Source: JAAYAE01 sp963678395 (lineage in GTDB: Bacteria > Bacillota > Negativicutes > Acidaminococcales > Acidaminococcaceae). From it: a stretch of 64,000 nucleotides of DNA. The stretch's first letter is position 1. Every line of letters begins with the position of its first letter. Positions 11,794 through 20,887 of this stretch are shown here, piece after piece. Below the pieces are notes generated by a model, which saw nothing but the letters and a program-made list of their open reading frames with translations, did not search any database and was not told where the DNA came from. The stretch lies in NCBI GenBank assembly GCA_963678395.1, contig OY782827.1, forward strand, positions 1,612,001-1,676,000, read 5' to 3'. The translations under genes and the position numbers were made by a program.

Positions 11794-13488
11794 ATGCAAG
11801 AAAATAAGCCTAATATGCTTTCGTTCAAATGGAATGAAATGCAAAAAAATTTACGAGACCCTGTTCTTTTATTGACCATCCTTATTGTTAGTCTCGCATT
11901 AATCATTTTTATTGTTTGGCCATTATATGGTGTATTGGCACAAAGTTTTTTAAATGATTCCGGAAATTTTACCTTTGAATACTACCAAGAATCCTTAAAA
12001 CACTCCGAAAATATTCAAGTTTTGTTAAACACTATTGGGCTTGGTTTATTTGTTAGTTTTTTTGCTACATCCATAGGTTTTCTCTTTGCTTATGCTGATG
12101 CTTTTTTGAGAATAAAATATAAAAAACTTTTTAATATTATTGCTATCCTACCTATTATTTCTCCACCTTTTGCTCTTGCCATGTCCTTTATTATGCTTTT
12201 TGGTCAACAAGGTTTTATTAGTAAAGTTATTTTAGGTATTAAAAACTTCAATATTTATGGTTTTACCGGTCTAGCTACAGTGCAGATTCTTACTTTTTTC
12301 CCTATAACTTACTTAGTCCTGTCCGGACTTTTAAAACAAATTGACCCCTCTTTAGAAGAAGCAGCACGCAATATGGGTGCTAGTCGTTGGCAAACTTTTA
12401 AAACAGTCCTTTTGCCTTTGGTAATACCAGGCATTGCCAACAGTTTTCTCCTTGTTTTTATACAAACAGTTGCCGACTTTGGTAATCCCATGGTCATAGG
12501 TGGTAATTTTAACACTATGGCAGCGCAAGTTTATTTGCAAGCTATGGGAAACTATGATATTAAAGGCGGTACCGCCTTAGCCACTATTTTATTAACTCTT
12601 TCAATTCTCATATTTGTCCTACAAAAATACTGGGTAGGAAACAAATCCTACGTTACTTTAACCGGTAAACCCTCACGAGTTCGTGAACTAATCAGCAGCA
12701 AATTTATCTTATTTGCTATTGGGATTCCTTGTTTCCTTATTAGTGCTTTTATTCTTATTCTCTACGGACTAATTCCCTTAGGCAGCTTTGTTAATCTTTG
12801 GGGTATCGATTATACATTTACAACCAGACACTATCTTTATATTTGGAATATTGGTACAAAACCAATTATTGATACAACTATTTTATCTTTGATTTCTATG
12901 CCCATTACCGGCATACTAGGTATGATTATTGCCTATTTAATTGTTAGAAAGCGTTTTCTAGGTCGTGGACTTATAGAATTCACTTCACTTCTCTCCTTGG
13001 CAATTCCTGGCACTGTAATTGGTATGGGTTATGTTTTAGCTTACAATGAACCCCCCCTAATGCTAACAGGCACAGGTACAATTATTGTCTTGTCGTTTAT
13101 TTTTCGCAGTATGCCAGTAGGTATTCGTGCCGGTGTTGCTTCCTTACAGCAAATTGATCCGGCAATTGAGGAAGCGGCTCAAGACCTAGGAGCTAATACC
13201 TTTAAGGTATTTCATTCCGTCACTATTCCCCTAATAAAATCGGCCTTCTTCAGCGGCTTAGTTTACAGCTTTGTGCGTTCTATGACTGCCGTCAGTGCTG
13301 TTATTTTTCTGGTCTCGGCTAGTGTTAATCTACTCACGGTGGCCATTATGTCACAAGTAGACGTTGGACGTTTGGGCGTTGCCGCTGCCTATTCCACCGT
13401 TCTTATTGGAATTGTTCTTTTCGTAGTAGGCATTTTAACCTTTTTATTAGGCAAAATTGGTGTCAATGTTTCTGAAGTACAAGGTTAG
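11794..13488 (+). CDS. ABC importer permease, fused double domain, iron(III) type
   Basis: This 564-residue inner-membrane protein contains two binding-protein-dependent permease domains in one chain, as in FbpB/AfuB. Each half has the cytoplasmic EAA loop that docks the ATPase: EEAARNMGASRWQTFKTVLL near residue 187 and EEAAQDLGANTFKVF near residue 456. About twelve membrane segments are visible. It would form the whole channel with the binding protein upstream and two copies of the ATPase downstream. Confidence 0.87.
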   Translation: MQENKPNMLSFKWNEMQKNLRDPVLLLTILIVSLALIIFIVWPLYGVLAQSFLNDSGNFTFEYYQESLKHSENIQVLLNTIGLGLFVSFFATSIGFLFAYADAFLRIKYKKLFNIIAILPIISPPFALAMSFIMLFGQQGFISKVILGIKNFNIYGFTGLATVQILTFFPITYLVLSGLLKQIDPSLEEAARNMGASRWQTFKTVLLPLVIPGIANSFLLVFIQTVADFGNPMVIGGNFNTMAAQVYLQAMGNYDIKGGTALATILLTLSILIFVLQKYWVGNKSYVTLTGKPSRVRELISSKFILFAIGIPCFLISAFILILYGLIPLGSFVNLWGIDYTFTTRHYLYIWNIGTKPIIDTTILSLISMPITGILGMIIAYLIVRKRFLGRGLIEFTSLLSLAIPGTVIGMGYVLAYNEPPLMLTGTGTIIVLSFIFRSMPVGIRAGVASLQQIDPAIEEAAQDLGANTFKVFHSVTIPLIKSAFFSGLVYSFVRSMTAVSAVIFLVSASVNLLTVAIMSQVDVGRLGVAAAYSTVLIGIVLFVVGILTFLLGKIGVNVSEVQG

Positions 13489-13499
13489 GGAGGATAAAA

Positions 13500-14573
13500 A
13501 TGGCAAAGACAAAAAGTGTGCAAGTAAAAGATTTAGAAAAAATATATTCCGGAAGCGAAGGCAAACAAGTCATTGCCGTTAATAAAGTATCTATTGATAT
13601 TAATCCTGGTGAATTCGTTACCCTGCTTGGTCCGTCTGGCTGTGGTAAAACCACTATCTTACGCATGATTGCCGGGTTTGAAATTCCTACTGGAGGCAGC
13701 ATCTTTATTGGTGACGACAATGTTAATAAATTAACTCCTGACAAGCGGGACACCGCAATGGTTTTCCAAAGTTATGCTCTTTTTCCGCACTTAAATCTCT
13801 TTAATAATATCGCCTATGGTCTGAAAATTAAAAATCTATCGAAAGCCGCTATCAAACAAAAAGTCAGCGATATTTTGACCTTGGTTGGTTTGGAAGGAAT
13901 GGAAAATCGTGCCCCCAACCAGCTTTCAGGCGGACAACAACAACGTGTAGCACTTGCTAGAGCCTTAGTAATGGAACCTGCCGTATTATTGTTTGATGAA
14001 CCCTTATCCAACTTAGATGCTAAATTACGCGTTTATATGCGTAATGAAATTCACAAAATTCAACGCAAAGTCGGTATAACCAGCATCTACGTAACCCATG
14101 ATCAATCAGAAGCCATGAGTCTTTCTGATAAAATTATCGTCATGCGACACGGCAACATTGAACAAATTGGTACGCCTCGTGAAATTTATGCCTGTCCCGC
14201 TACCCCCTTTGTTGCTGATTTTATTGGTATTGCCAATGTTGTACCTGCCAAAGTTCTTGAGCGTAAAGATGGGATTACTACTATTAATCTTTTGGGTAGT
14301 ATCTGCAGTAAACCTTCTACTTGCCAAGTACAAAGTGGTGATGATTGCAAAGTTGTACTCCGCCCTGAAGACTTGAGTCTTGGCCATACTGGAGAAATTA
14401 AGGCTATTGTTACTAGCAGCATATTTATGGGAGAATCTCAAGACTATACAATAAATGTACAGGGCCTTAGTCTGGAAGTAAAAGAATATAATCCTTGTAA
14501 TAAAGAGGTATTTGCCGCTGGGTCAGAAATTTTTCTGTCTATAGATAAACTCTCTATGCACATATTAAAATAA
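13500..14573 (+). CDS. ABC importer ATPase, iron(III) type
   Basis: This 357-residue ABC ATPase has Walker A GPSGCGKT (about residues 44-51), signature LSGGQQQRVALARAL, and Walker B VLLFDEPLSNLD. It ends in a C-terminal TOBE-like domain of about 110 residues, typical of the FbpC/PotA/MalK group. It lies 11 bases after the permease gene. The operon is closed by the hairpin at 14584-14622. Confidence 0.88.
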   Translation: MAKTKSVQVKDLEKIYSGSEGKQVIAVNKVSIDINPGEFVTLLGPSGCGKTTILRMIAGFEIPTGGSIFIGDDNVNKLTPDKRDTAMVFQSYALFPHLNLFNNIAYGLKIKNLSKAAIKQKVSDILTLVGLEGMENRAPNQLSGGQQQRVALARALVMEPAVLLFDEPLSNLDAKLRVYMRNEIHKIQRKVGITSIYVTHDQSEAMSLSDKIIVMRHGNIEQIGTPREIYACPATPFVADFIGIANVVPAKVLERKDGITTINLLGSICSKPSTCQVQSGDDCKVVLRPEDLSLGHTGEIKAIVTSSIFMGESQDYTINVQGLSLEVKEYNPCNKEVFAAGSEIFLSIDKLSMHILK

Positions 14574-14583
14574 GCATAAAAAC

Positions 14584-14622
14584 AAAAAGGCAGTGTTTCC
14601 TTACGGAAGCAACTGCCTTTTT
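14584..14622. terminator. bidirectional terminator
   Basis: The hairpin has arms AAAAAGGCAGT and ACTGCCTTTTT with inner arms TTCC/GGAA, flanked by A-runs and T-runs on both sides. It sits between convergent operons: the iron-type importer from the left and the HAD hydrolase from the right. Confidence 0.85.
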
Positions 14623-14660
14623 GCTATAGTATTACAAAGCTTCTTTGGCTAGTAAAAATC

Positions 14661-15497
14661 TTATAAATCCTCTGGTACGCTAGCCTGCTCTGTCAAAATG
14701 TTATTAATAATCATAGCAACGCCGCTATTATCATTACTACCTGTTACAACTTTTGCCAAGCGCTTAATATTATCATTAGCATTCCCCATAGCTACTCCTA
14801 TGCCTGCATTAGCTACCATTTCTGCATCATTATTAGAATCGCCTATGCACATAATCTCCGTAGGATTTATCGCCCATTTTTCCCCCATGCGTTTAATAGC
14901 ATTCCACTTACTGGTGTTAGGATCAACTATTTCTAAAAAGTTTTTTTGCGAACTAGTAACATGTATCAAGTCACCAAAAGTATCTTCCAAGTCCTTTTGC
15001 ACTTTTTCGCACTGTCCATCTTTTGTCATTACTAAAAGTTTATGTGGTGCTTGTGGGAGTTGCAATAATTCCTCACCATGAACTTCAACCTGCACCCCAG
15101 CAAAAGTAGCATAATATCTTGCAAATTCACAATCTTCTCTTACCCATAAAGTATCATTGATATAGGCGTGTATATAAATATTTCTAGATTGGCAAAAATT
15201 CGTAACTTTATTAGCTACAGTTATATTTACAGGCCAAGCTCCAACTTCTTCGCCTGACAAGGCTTCTTTCACCAAGGCCCCGTTATACACAACCAAAGGA
15301 ATATTCAAATTTAATTCCTTTGCATAGCGTTGCACTGAAGAAAACATCCTCCCTGTAGCAATAGTTACTTTTATTCCGGCCTTTGTCGCTGCAAAAATAG
15401 CCTTGATATTTTCTTCCGAAATCTTTCTTGCACTAGTTAGCAAAGTACCATCCATATCACAAGCAATTAGTTTAATACTCAAATTTTTTTTCCTCAC
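14661..15497 (-). CDS. Cof-type HAD-superfamily hydrolase
   Basis: This 278-residue HAD phosphatase of the Cof/YwpJ class carries motif I LIACDMDGTLL (nucleophile Asp at about residue 15), motif II TIATGR, and motif IV IGDSNNDAEM near residue 225. A Cof-type cap domain lies between them. Such enzymes dephosphorylate sugar phosphates or small phosphorylated cofactors such as FMN; the substrate is not predictable. The start overlaps the stop of the upstream membrane-protein gene by 4 bases. Confidence 0.88.
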   Translation of the reverse strand: MRKKNLSIKLIACDMDGTLLTSARKISEENIKAIFAATKAGIKVTIATGRMFSSVQRYAKELNLNIPLVVYNGALVKEALSGEEVGAWPVNITVANKVTNFCQSRNIYIHAYINDTLWVREDCEFARYYATFAGVQVEVHGEELLQLPQAPHKLLVMTKDGQCEKVQKDLEDTFGDLIHVTSSQKNFLEIVDPNTSKWNAIKRMGEKWAINPTEIMCIGDSNNDAEMVANAGIGVAMGNANDNIKRLAKVVTGSNDNSGVAMIINNILTEQASVPEDL

Positions 15498-15832
15498 TTA
15501 TCTTTTATAAAATAATTTATTGCCCAAGATATAAGGCAAAAAACTGATACAATATACGAAAATAATGTAGCATTTAAAACTGTATAGCCAGGCAATAATC
15601 TTACTATCACTATTACCGTTAACCCTGACCATATGGCTGCTACTATTCTACCAATCCACTTATGCGCAAAAAAATAATGAGCAAGGGTATGATAAATAGC
15701 CGTTAATAAACCAACTACCGTTGCACCTAGTATTTGACCACCCAAAGTTACAACATGTATTGCTGATTCTATACCTAATAAAAGATATAATATTACACTT
15801 AAAAGCACTGTCCGTAATAAAAATCCACACAT
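15494..15832 (-). CDS. small four-helix membrane protein of unknown function
   Basis: This 112-residue protein consists almost wholly of hydrophobic helices (about residues 5-22, 30-48, 60-78 and 86-107) with short charged turns. I do not recognise a family. It is translationally coupled to the HAD hydrolase (4-base overlap). A TATAAT at 15857-15862 on the complement may be its -10 box. Confidence 0.6.
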   Translation of the reverse strand: MCGFLLRTVLLSVILYLLLGIESAIHVVTLGGQILGATVVGLLTAIYHTLAHYFFAHKWIGRIVAAIWSGLTVIVIVRLLPGYTVLNATLFSYIVSVFCLISWAINYFIKDK

Positions 15833-15870
15833 ATTCCTAAAACCCTCCGATAACTATTATAACATACTAT

Positions 15871-15913
15871 AAAAAAACTGTTCCGCTAAGTTAACCTCAG
15901 CGGAACAGTTTTT
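15871..15913. terminator. terminator after rubredoxin gene (bidirectional form)
   Basis: A 10-bp perfect stem CTGTTCCGCT / AGCGGAACAG with an 11-base loop is flanked by A7 on one side and T5 on the other. It ends the leftward uvrBAC-rubredoxin unit and separates it from the membrane-protein/HAD pair. Confidence 0.88.
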
Positions 15914-15922
15914 ACTTCGCTT

Positions 15923-16084
15923 TTATTCAGCAGGTGAAAACTGGTCTTTGCCTACGCCACAAACTGAGCAAACCCAATCTTCAGGAAGATCTGCAAATTT
16001 AGTCCCCGGTGCAATATTGTTATCTGGATCCCCATTTTCCTCGTCGTAAATGTATCCACAAACATCACATACAAACTTTTTCAT
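15923..16084 (-). CDS. rubredoxin
   Basis: This 53-residue protein has the two rubredoxin knuckles, CDVCGYIYDEE near the N-terminus and CSVCGVGKDQF near the C-terminus, which hold one Fe(Cys)4 centre. Residues such as the DPD and PEDW motifs are conserved in the family. In anaerobes rubredoxin passes electrons to oxygen- or peroxide-reducing enzymes. The ATG lies only five bases after the uvrC stop codon and its ribosome site is inside the uvrC end, so it is probably coupled to the uvr operon. Confidence 0.96.
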   Translation of the reverse strand: MKKFVCDVCGYIYDEENGDPDNNIAPGTKFADLPEDWVCSVCGVGKDQFSPAE

Positions 16085-16089
16085 TGAAA

Positions 16090-17976
16090 TCACTCCTTTG
16101 TTTTGATGCCTTGATTATAACATAAAAAATAATCGTTATCAATAAAATGTTGTTTTATATTATCCTTTTTAGCTACTAAATCCATCCTAAAGAAATCATA
16201 TAGTTTTTGAGCTATAGAATGGTTCATACCCTCTACTGCCGCCAGCTCCTCTAAAGTTGCGCACTTCATTGCTTCCAAAGAAGCAAATCCTTTCCATAGA
16301 GCCTCTCTCCTCTTCGGCCCAATTCCCTCAATATGATCAAGTACAGAGACCAAATTACGCTTACTGCGCAGTTTCCTATGATAGGTTATAGCAAACCTAT
16401 GCGCTTCATCTCTAATTTGTTGAATCAAATGCAATGCTCTGGAAGACTTATCCAACAATATGCTTTCATGTGCGCCTTCTATGAAAATTTCTTCTTCCCT
16501 TTTTGCCAGTCCTATAACATTTAATTCTTGCAAACCTATGCCATGTATTACCTCTAAAGCTGAACTTAACTGTCCCTTACCACCATCAATTACTACTAAG
16601 CTTGGCAAATCCTCAGCATCTTTATAACGTCGATATACCACTTCTTGCATAGACTTGAAATCATCCGGTTTTCCTTCTGCAGATAAAATCTTATAACGGC
16701 GATAATCTTTCTTACTCATGCATCCATCCCGGAAAACCACCATAGAAGCTACTGTTTCTGCTCCCTGAGTATGTGAAATATCAAAACAGTCAATACGCTC
16801 CAAAGGCTCGGTTAAGCCTAATGCTAACTGTAATTCCTCCGCAGCAGCTTCACCTGACTGTTCTACCAACTGTCCCTTACGCAAACGTTCTTGTAAATTT
16901 TTCTTCGCATTTTCTTCCACCATTTTTATTAAATCATATTTCATACCCCGCTTAGGTACCAAAAGTTCTACTCTACGTTTTGCCTTATTTGTAAGCCAAC
17001 TTTCTATTAATTGGCGCTCTTCTTCTTTGGGGGCTATGCTAAGTAATATCTCTTTGGGGATAAAAATTCCTTCACCATAATATTGTTTGATAAACCCCGC
17101 CATTATTTCAGTTGGCTCATCCCCTGTTTCTGTAGGTAAAAAGAAATTATCCCGCCCTAACAATTTACCTGCACGAATGAAAAATACCTGCACACAAATA
17201 CCTGTAGCGTCTTGATACAAACCAATAGCATCTTGGTCACCACTTTCCGTCATGGCTTTTTGTTGCTCATTAAGAGCTTTAATGCTACGCAACGAATCCC
17301 GATAACGAGCAGCTTCTTCAAACTTCATTTTATCTGAAGCATCTTGCATTTTACTTTTTAAATCTTTTTCTAAATCCGCAGTTTTACCTTCCATCAGCAA
17401 GATTACAGCTTCAATCATTTTTCTATAATCTTCTTTGGTTACTTTCCCTACACACGGTGCTAGGCAACGTTTAAGATGATATTGTAAGCAAGATCTATCA
17501 ACATTCATTTTACGGCAATGGCGTAGAGGAAACATACTGCGAATGAGTTTCACATTGGCATGTAGTGCCCCTGCATCAGCGTAAGGTCCAAAATATTTAG
17601 CACCATCACGTAAAATTCGTCTTGTAACAAAAATGCGTGGAAAATCTTCCTGCAGCGTAATTTTTAAATAGGGATATGTTTTATCATCTTTCAAACTAAT
17701 ATTATAGCGAGGACGATATTTTTTTATAAGATTACATTCTAAAATCAAAGCTTCCATTTCGTTTGCTGTTACGATGGTTTCTATTTCCTCTACCTTGGCA
17801 ACCAAGGCCTTTACTTTCGGCGATTGTTTGCTGGATTCTCGAAAATAGCTACGCACCCTGTTTTTTAAAATTATAGCCTTGCCCACATATATAACCTTGC
17901 CCCGTGCGTCATGCATAATATAAACGCCGGGAAGATTAGGTAATACGGCAAGAGTTTGTGCGATGGACTCCTTCAT
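16090..17976 (-). CDS. uvrC: excinuclease ABC subunit C
   Basis: This 628-residue nuclease of nucleotide excision repair makes both incisions around the lesion held by UvrB. It shows the N-terminal GIY-YIG domain (LPGVYIMHDARGKVIYVGKA, residues 14-33), the UVR motif near residue 205 (MKFEEAARYRDSL), the RNase H-like domain with FDISHTQG, and the C-terminal helix-hairpin-helix pair (IEGIGPKRREAL). The last ~25 residues, after the HhH, look like a non-conserved tail running into the rubredoxin ribosome site. It follows uvrA by about 24 bases. Confidence 0.97.
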   Translation of the reverse strand: MKESIAQTLAVLPNLPGVYIMHDARGKVIYVGKAIILKNRVRSYFRESSKQSPKVKALVAKVEEIETIVTANEMEALILECNLIKKYRPRYNISLKDDKTYPYLKITLQEDFPRIFVTRRILRDGAKYFGPYADAGALHANVKLIRSMFPLRHCRKMNVDRSCLQYHLKRCLAPCVGKVTKEDYRKMIEAVILLMEGKTADLEKDLKSKMQDASDKMKFEEAARYRDSLRSIKALNEQQKAMTESGDQDAIGLYQDATGICVQVFFIRAGKLLGRDNFFLPTETGDEPTEIMAGFIKQYYGEGIFIPKEILLSIAPKEEERQLIESWLTNKAKRRVELLVPKRGMKYDLIKMVEENAKKNLQERLRKGQLVEQSGEAAAEELQLALGLTEPLERIDCFDISHTQGAETVASMVVFRDGCMSKKDYRRYKILSAEGKPDDFKSMQEVVYRRYKDAEDLPSLVVIDGGKGQLSSALEVIHGIGLQELNVIGLAKREEEIFIEGAHESILLDKSSRALHLIQQIRDEAHRFAITYHRKLRSKRNLVSVLDHIEGIGPKRREALWKGFASLEAMKCATLEELAAVEGMNHSIAQKLYDFFRMDLVAKKDNIKQHFIDNDYFLCYNQGIKTKE

Positions 17977-18000
17977 GTTATTTCTCCTACTATTTTTTTC

Positions 18001-20826
18001 TTAGTGTAAAAGCTTTTTAAGATATTGTCCCGTATATGAAGCCTTAACCTTTGCCACCTGCTCAGGAGTTCCTTGGGCAACAATTTGTCCGCCGCGGTCG
18101 CCACCTTCAGGTCCTAAATCTATTAAATAATCTGCCGTCTTAATTACATCTAGGTTATGTTCTATTACTACTACTGTATCTCCTTCATCCACCAAACGCT
18201 GCAATACTTCTAAGAGTTTATGTACATCTGCAATATGCAACCCGGTTGTTGGTTCATCTAAAATGTATAAAGTTTTGCCGGTACTGCGACGAGCTAACTC
18301 AGTAGCCAATTTTACACGCTGAGCTTCCCCCCCTGACAAAGTAGTTGCCGCCTGTCCTAGACGAATATACCCCAATCCTACATCCTCTAAAACTGAAAGT
18401 TTTTTATATATACGCGGTAAATTTTTGAAAAATTCGCAAGCTTCAGTTACAGTCATATCCAATACTTGAGCAATATTTTTGCCCTTGTAGTGCACCTCTA
18501 AGGTTTCTCTGTTATAGCGAGCACCCTTACATACTTCACAAGGAACATATACATCAGGCAAGAAATTCATTTCTATCTTATTCATACCATCACCACGGCA
18601 AGATTCACAACGCCCGCCTTTAACATTAAAGCTAAAGCGTCCCGGCTTGTAGCCGCGTATTTTAGCTTCATTCGTGGTACTAAACAAGGTACGAATATAA
18701 TCAAACACACCGGTGTAAGTTGCAGGATTGGAACGTGGTGTTCGTCCTATAGGCGACTGATCAATATCTATAACCTTATCAATATTCTGCAGACCCAAAA
18801 TTTTGTCATGTTCTGCCGGCCTAAACCGTGCACGGCTTAATTTTACTGCTATAGCTTGATACAATATATCATTAACCAAAGTACTCTTACCGCTACCGGA
18901 AACTCCTGTCACAACTGTAAAGACACCTAAGGGGAATTTAACATCTAGATTTTTTAAATTATTAGCTCTGGCTCCTTTGACAGTTAAAGCTTTGCCATTG
19001 CCTTTACGACGTTCTAGCGGCACCGGAATACTTTTTTCCCCACTTAAATATTGTCCGGTAATGGATTTTTTCACTTTCTTTATAGCTGCTGCTGTTCCCT
19101 GGGCAACTACTTCTCCCCCAAGTTCTCCTGCCCCGGGGCCAATATCTATAATTTCGTCAGCTGCATACATAGTTTCTTCATCATGCTCTACTACTATTAG
19201 AGTATTACCTAGGTCTCGTAGGTTTTTTAAAGACTCTAAGAGCTTAGCATTATCCCTTTGATGTAAACCGATACTAGGTTCATCTAATATATATAATACC
19301 CCAACTAGCCCAGAACCTATTTGTGTTGCCAAGCGAATACGTTGAGCCTCTCCACCGGATAATGTGCCTGCAGCACGGTCTAAACTTAAATAGTCTAACC
19401 CTACATTATTTAAAAAATTCAAACGTGCCAAAATCTCTTTTAATATTTGCTTAGCAATAATCTGTTGACGCTCGGTAAGCTTTAGTTCCGCAAAAAACTT
19501 GGCCGTTTCGCGCACCGGCAACGATGTTACTTCTTGAATGTTTTTCCCCCCTACCAAAATAGCTAGGACTTCAGGAATTAACCTTGCTCCATGACAGGCA
19601 GGACAGGGCGTACTAGTCATAAAACTTTCCACATCAAGACGCATAGACTCACTCATTGCTTCTTTATGTCTACGATTTAGCATATTAATAATGCCCTCAA
19701 AGGGGCGGGTAAATTCCCGTGTTTCCCCTAATATGTTTTCATAGGAAAACGTGAATTTTTCTTCCTCATCACCGCCATTGGCAAGAAAATCTTTTACGGA
19801 CTTAGGAAGCTCTTTCCATGTACTCTTTAAAGAATAACCTTTCGTCTTGAGTACAATATCTAATTGTCGCATAAAAAAGGAGTTCATATTAGTGCTAACT
19901 GCGGCAATAACACCTTCTTCAAAAGTCATAGTTGGGTCAGGAATAACTAGCCCCATATCAATTTTCATGTTCATGCCAAGACCTGTGCAGACAGGGCATG
20001 CTCCATAAGGAGCATTAAAGGAAAATAACCTAGGTTCTATTTCCGGCAAACTAATACCACAATCATCGCAAGCAAAATGCTCACTATAGCGAGTTATTCT
20101 TCCACCATCAATTTCTTCAAGTTCTACCAATCCTTCTGCTAAACCAAGGGCAGTTTCCACAGAATCTGACAACCTTTGAGTAATACCCTCTCTAACTACC
20201 AATCTGTCTATAACTACAGAAATATCATGTTTGCGCTTCTTATCCATAACAATGTCTTCATCTAGTGTTCGTACATTGCCATCAACACTAACACGTACAT
20301 AACCGGCTTTACGCATATTATCTAAAATGTTCCTGTGTTCACCCTTACGTCCACGCACCAAAGGAGCCAAAACCATAAATTTAGTTCCGCTTGGTAATTC
20401 TAATACTTGATTAACTATTTGTTCTGCTGACTGACGTTCGATAACCTTCCCGCATTTAGGACAATGAGGTTCGCCCACACGGGCAAAGAGCAAACGCAAA
20501 TAATCGTAAATTTCTGTTACCGTCCCCACCGTAGAACGAGGGTTGCGGCTTGTAGTTTTTTGATCAATAGAAATAGCAGGACTTAACCCTTCGATATAAT
20601 CAACATCGGGCTTATCCATTTGTCCTAAAAATTGACGAGCGTAAGATGACAAGGACTCAACATAACGACGTTGCCCTTCCGCATAAATAGTATCAAAAGC
20701 CAAAGAAGATTTCCCTGACCCTGACAAGCCTGTAATTACCACTAGCTTATTACGCGGTATTTCTACTGTAATATTTTTCAGATTATGTTGACGTGCACCT
20801 TTAATAATTATTTTATCTTCTGACAT
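18001..20826 (-). CDS. uvrA: excinuclease ABC subunit A
   Basis: This 941-residue damage-recognition ATPase has two ABC modules: Walker A GLSGSGKSSLAFDT near residue 33 and GVSGSGKSTL near residue 640, with ABC signatures LSGGEAQRIRLATQ and LSGGEAQRVKLAT. Zinc-finger cysteine pairs occur in each half, for example CPKCGKVIERQ and CESCRGDG with CEVCKGARY. It loads UvrB at DNA lesions. It lies 61 bases after uvrB in the same operon. Confidence 0.98.
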   Translation of the reverse strand: MSEDKIIIKGARQHNLKNITVEIPRNKLVVITGLSGSGKSSLAFDTIYAEGQRRYVESLSSYARQFLGQMDKPDVDYIEGLSPAISIDQKTTSRNPRSTVGTVTEIYDYLRLLFARVGEPHCPKCGKVIERQSAEQIVNQVLELPSGTKFMVLAPLVRGRKGEHRNILDNMRKAGYVRVSVDGNVRTLDEDIVMDKKRKHDISVVIDRLVVREGITQRLSDSVETALGLAEGLVELEEIDGGRITRYSEHFACDDCGISLPEIEPRLFSFNAPYGACPVCTGLGMNMKIDMGLVIPDPTMTFEEGVIAAVSTNMNSFFMRQLDIVLKTKGYSLKSTWKELPKSVKDFLANGGDEEEKFTFSYENILGETREFTRPFEGIINMLNRRHKEAMSESMRLDVESFMTSTPCPACHGARLIPEVLAILVGGKNIQEVTSLPVRETAKFFAELKLTERQQIIAKQILKEILARLNFLNNVGLDYLSLDRAAGTLSGGEAQRIRLATQIGSGLVGVLYILDEPSIGLHQRDNAKLLESLKNLRDLGNTLIVVEHDEETMYAADEIIDIGPGAGELGGEVVAQGTAAAIKKVKKSITGQYLSGEKSIPVPLERRKGNGKALTVKGARANNLKNLDVKFPLGVFTVVTGVSGSGKSTLVNDILYQAIAVKLSRARFRPAEHDKILGLQNIDKVIDIDQSPIGRTPRSNPATYTGVFDYIRTLFSTTNEAKIRGYKPGRFSFNVKGGRCESCRGDGMNKIEMNFLPDVYVPCEVCKGARYNRETLEVHYKGKNIAQVLDMTVTEACEFFKNLPRIYKKLSVLEDVGLGYIRLGQAATTLSGGEAQRVKLATELARRSTGKTLYILDEPTTGLHIADVHKLLEVLQRLVDEGDTVVVIEHNLDVIKTADYLIDLGPEGGDRGGQIVAQGTPEQVAKVKASYTGQYLKKLLH

Positions 20827-20887
20827 AATACTCCTTGTTCATTATAACTTTTAGTTAAATATTTTATTTTCATAGCTTGCTAATATA

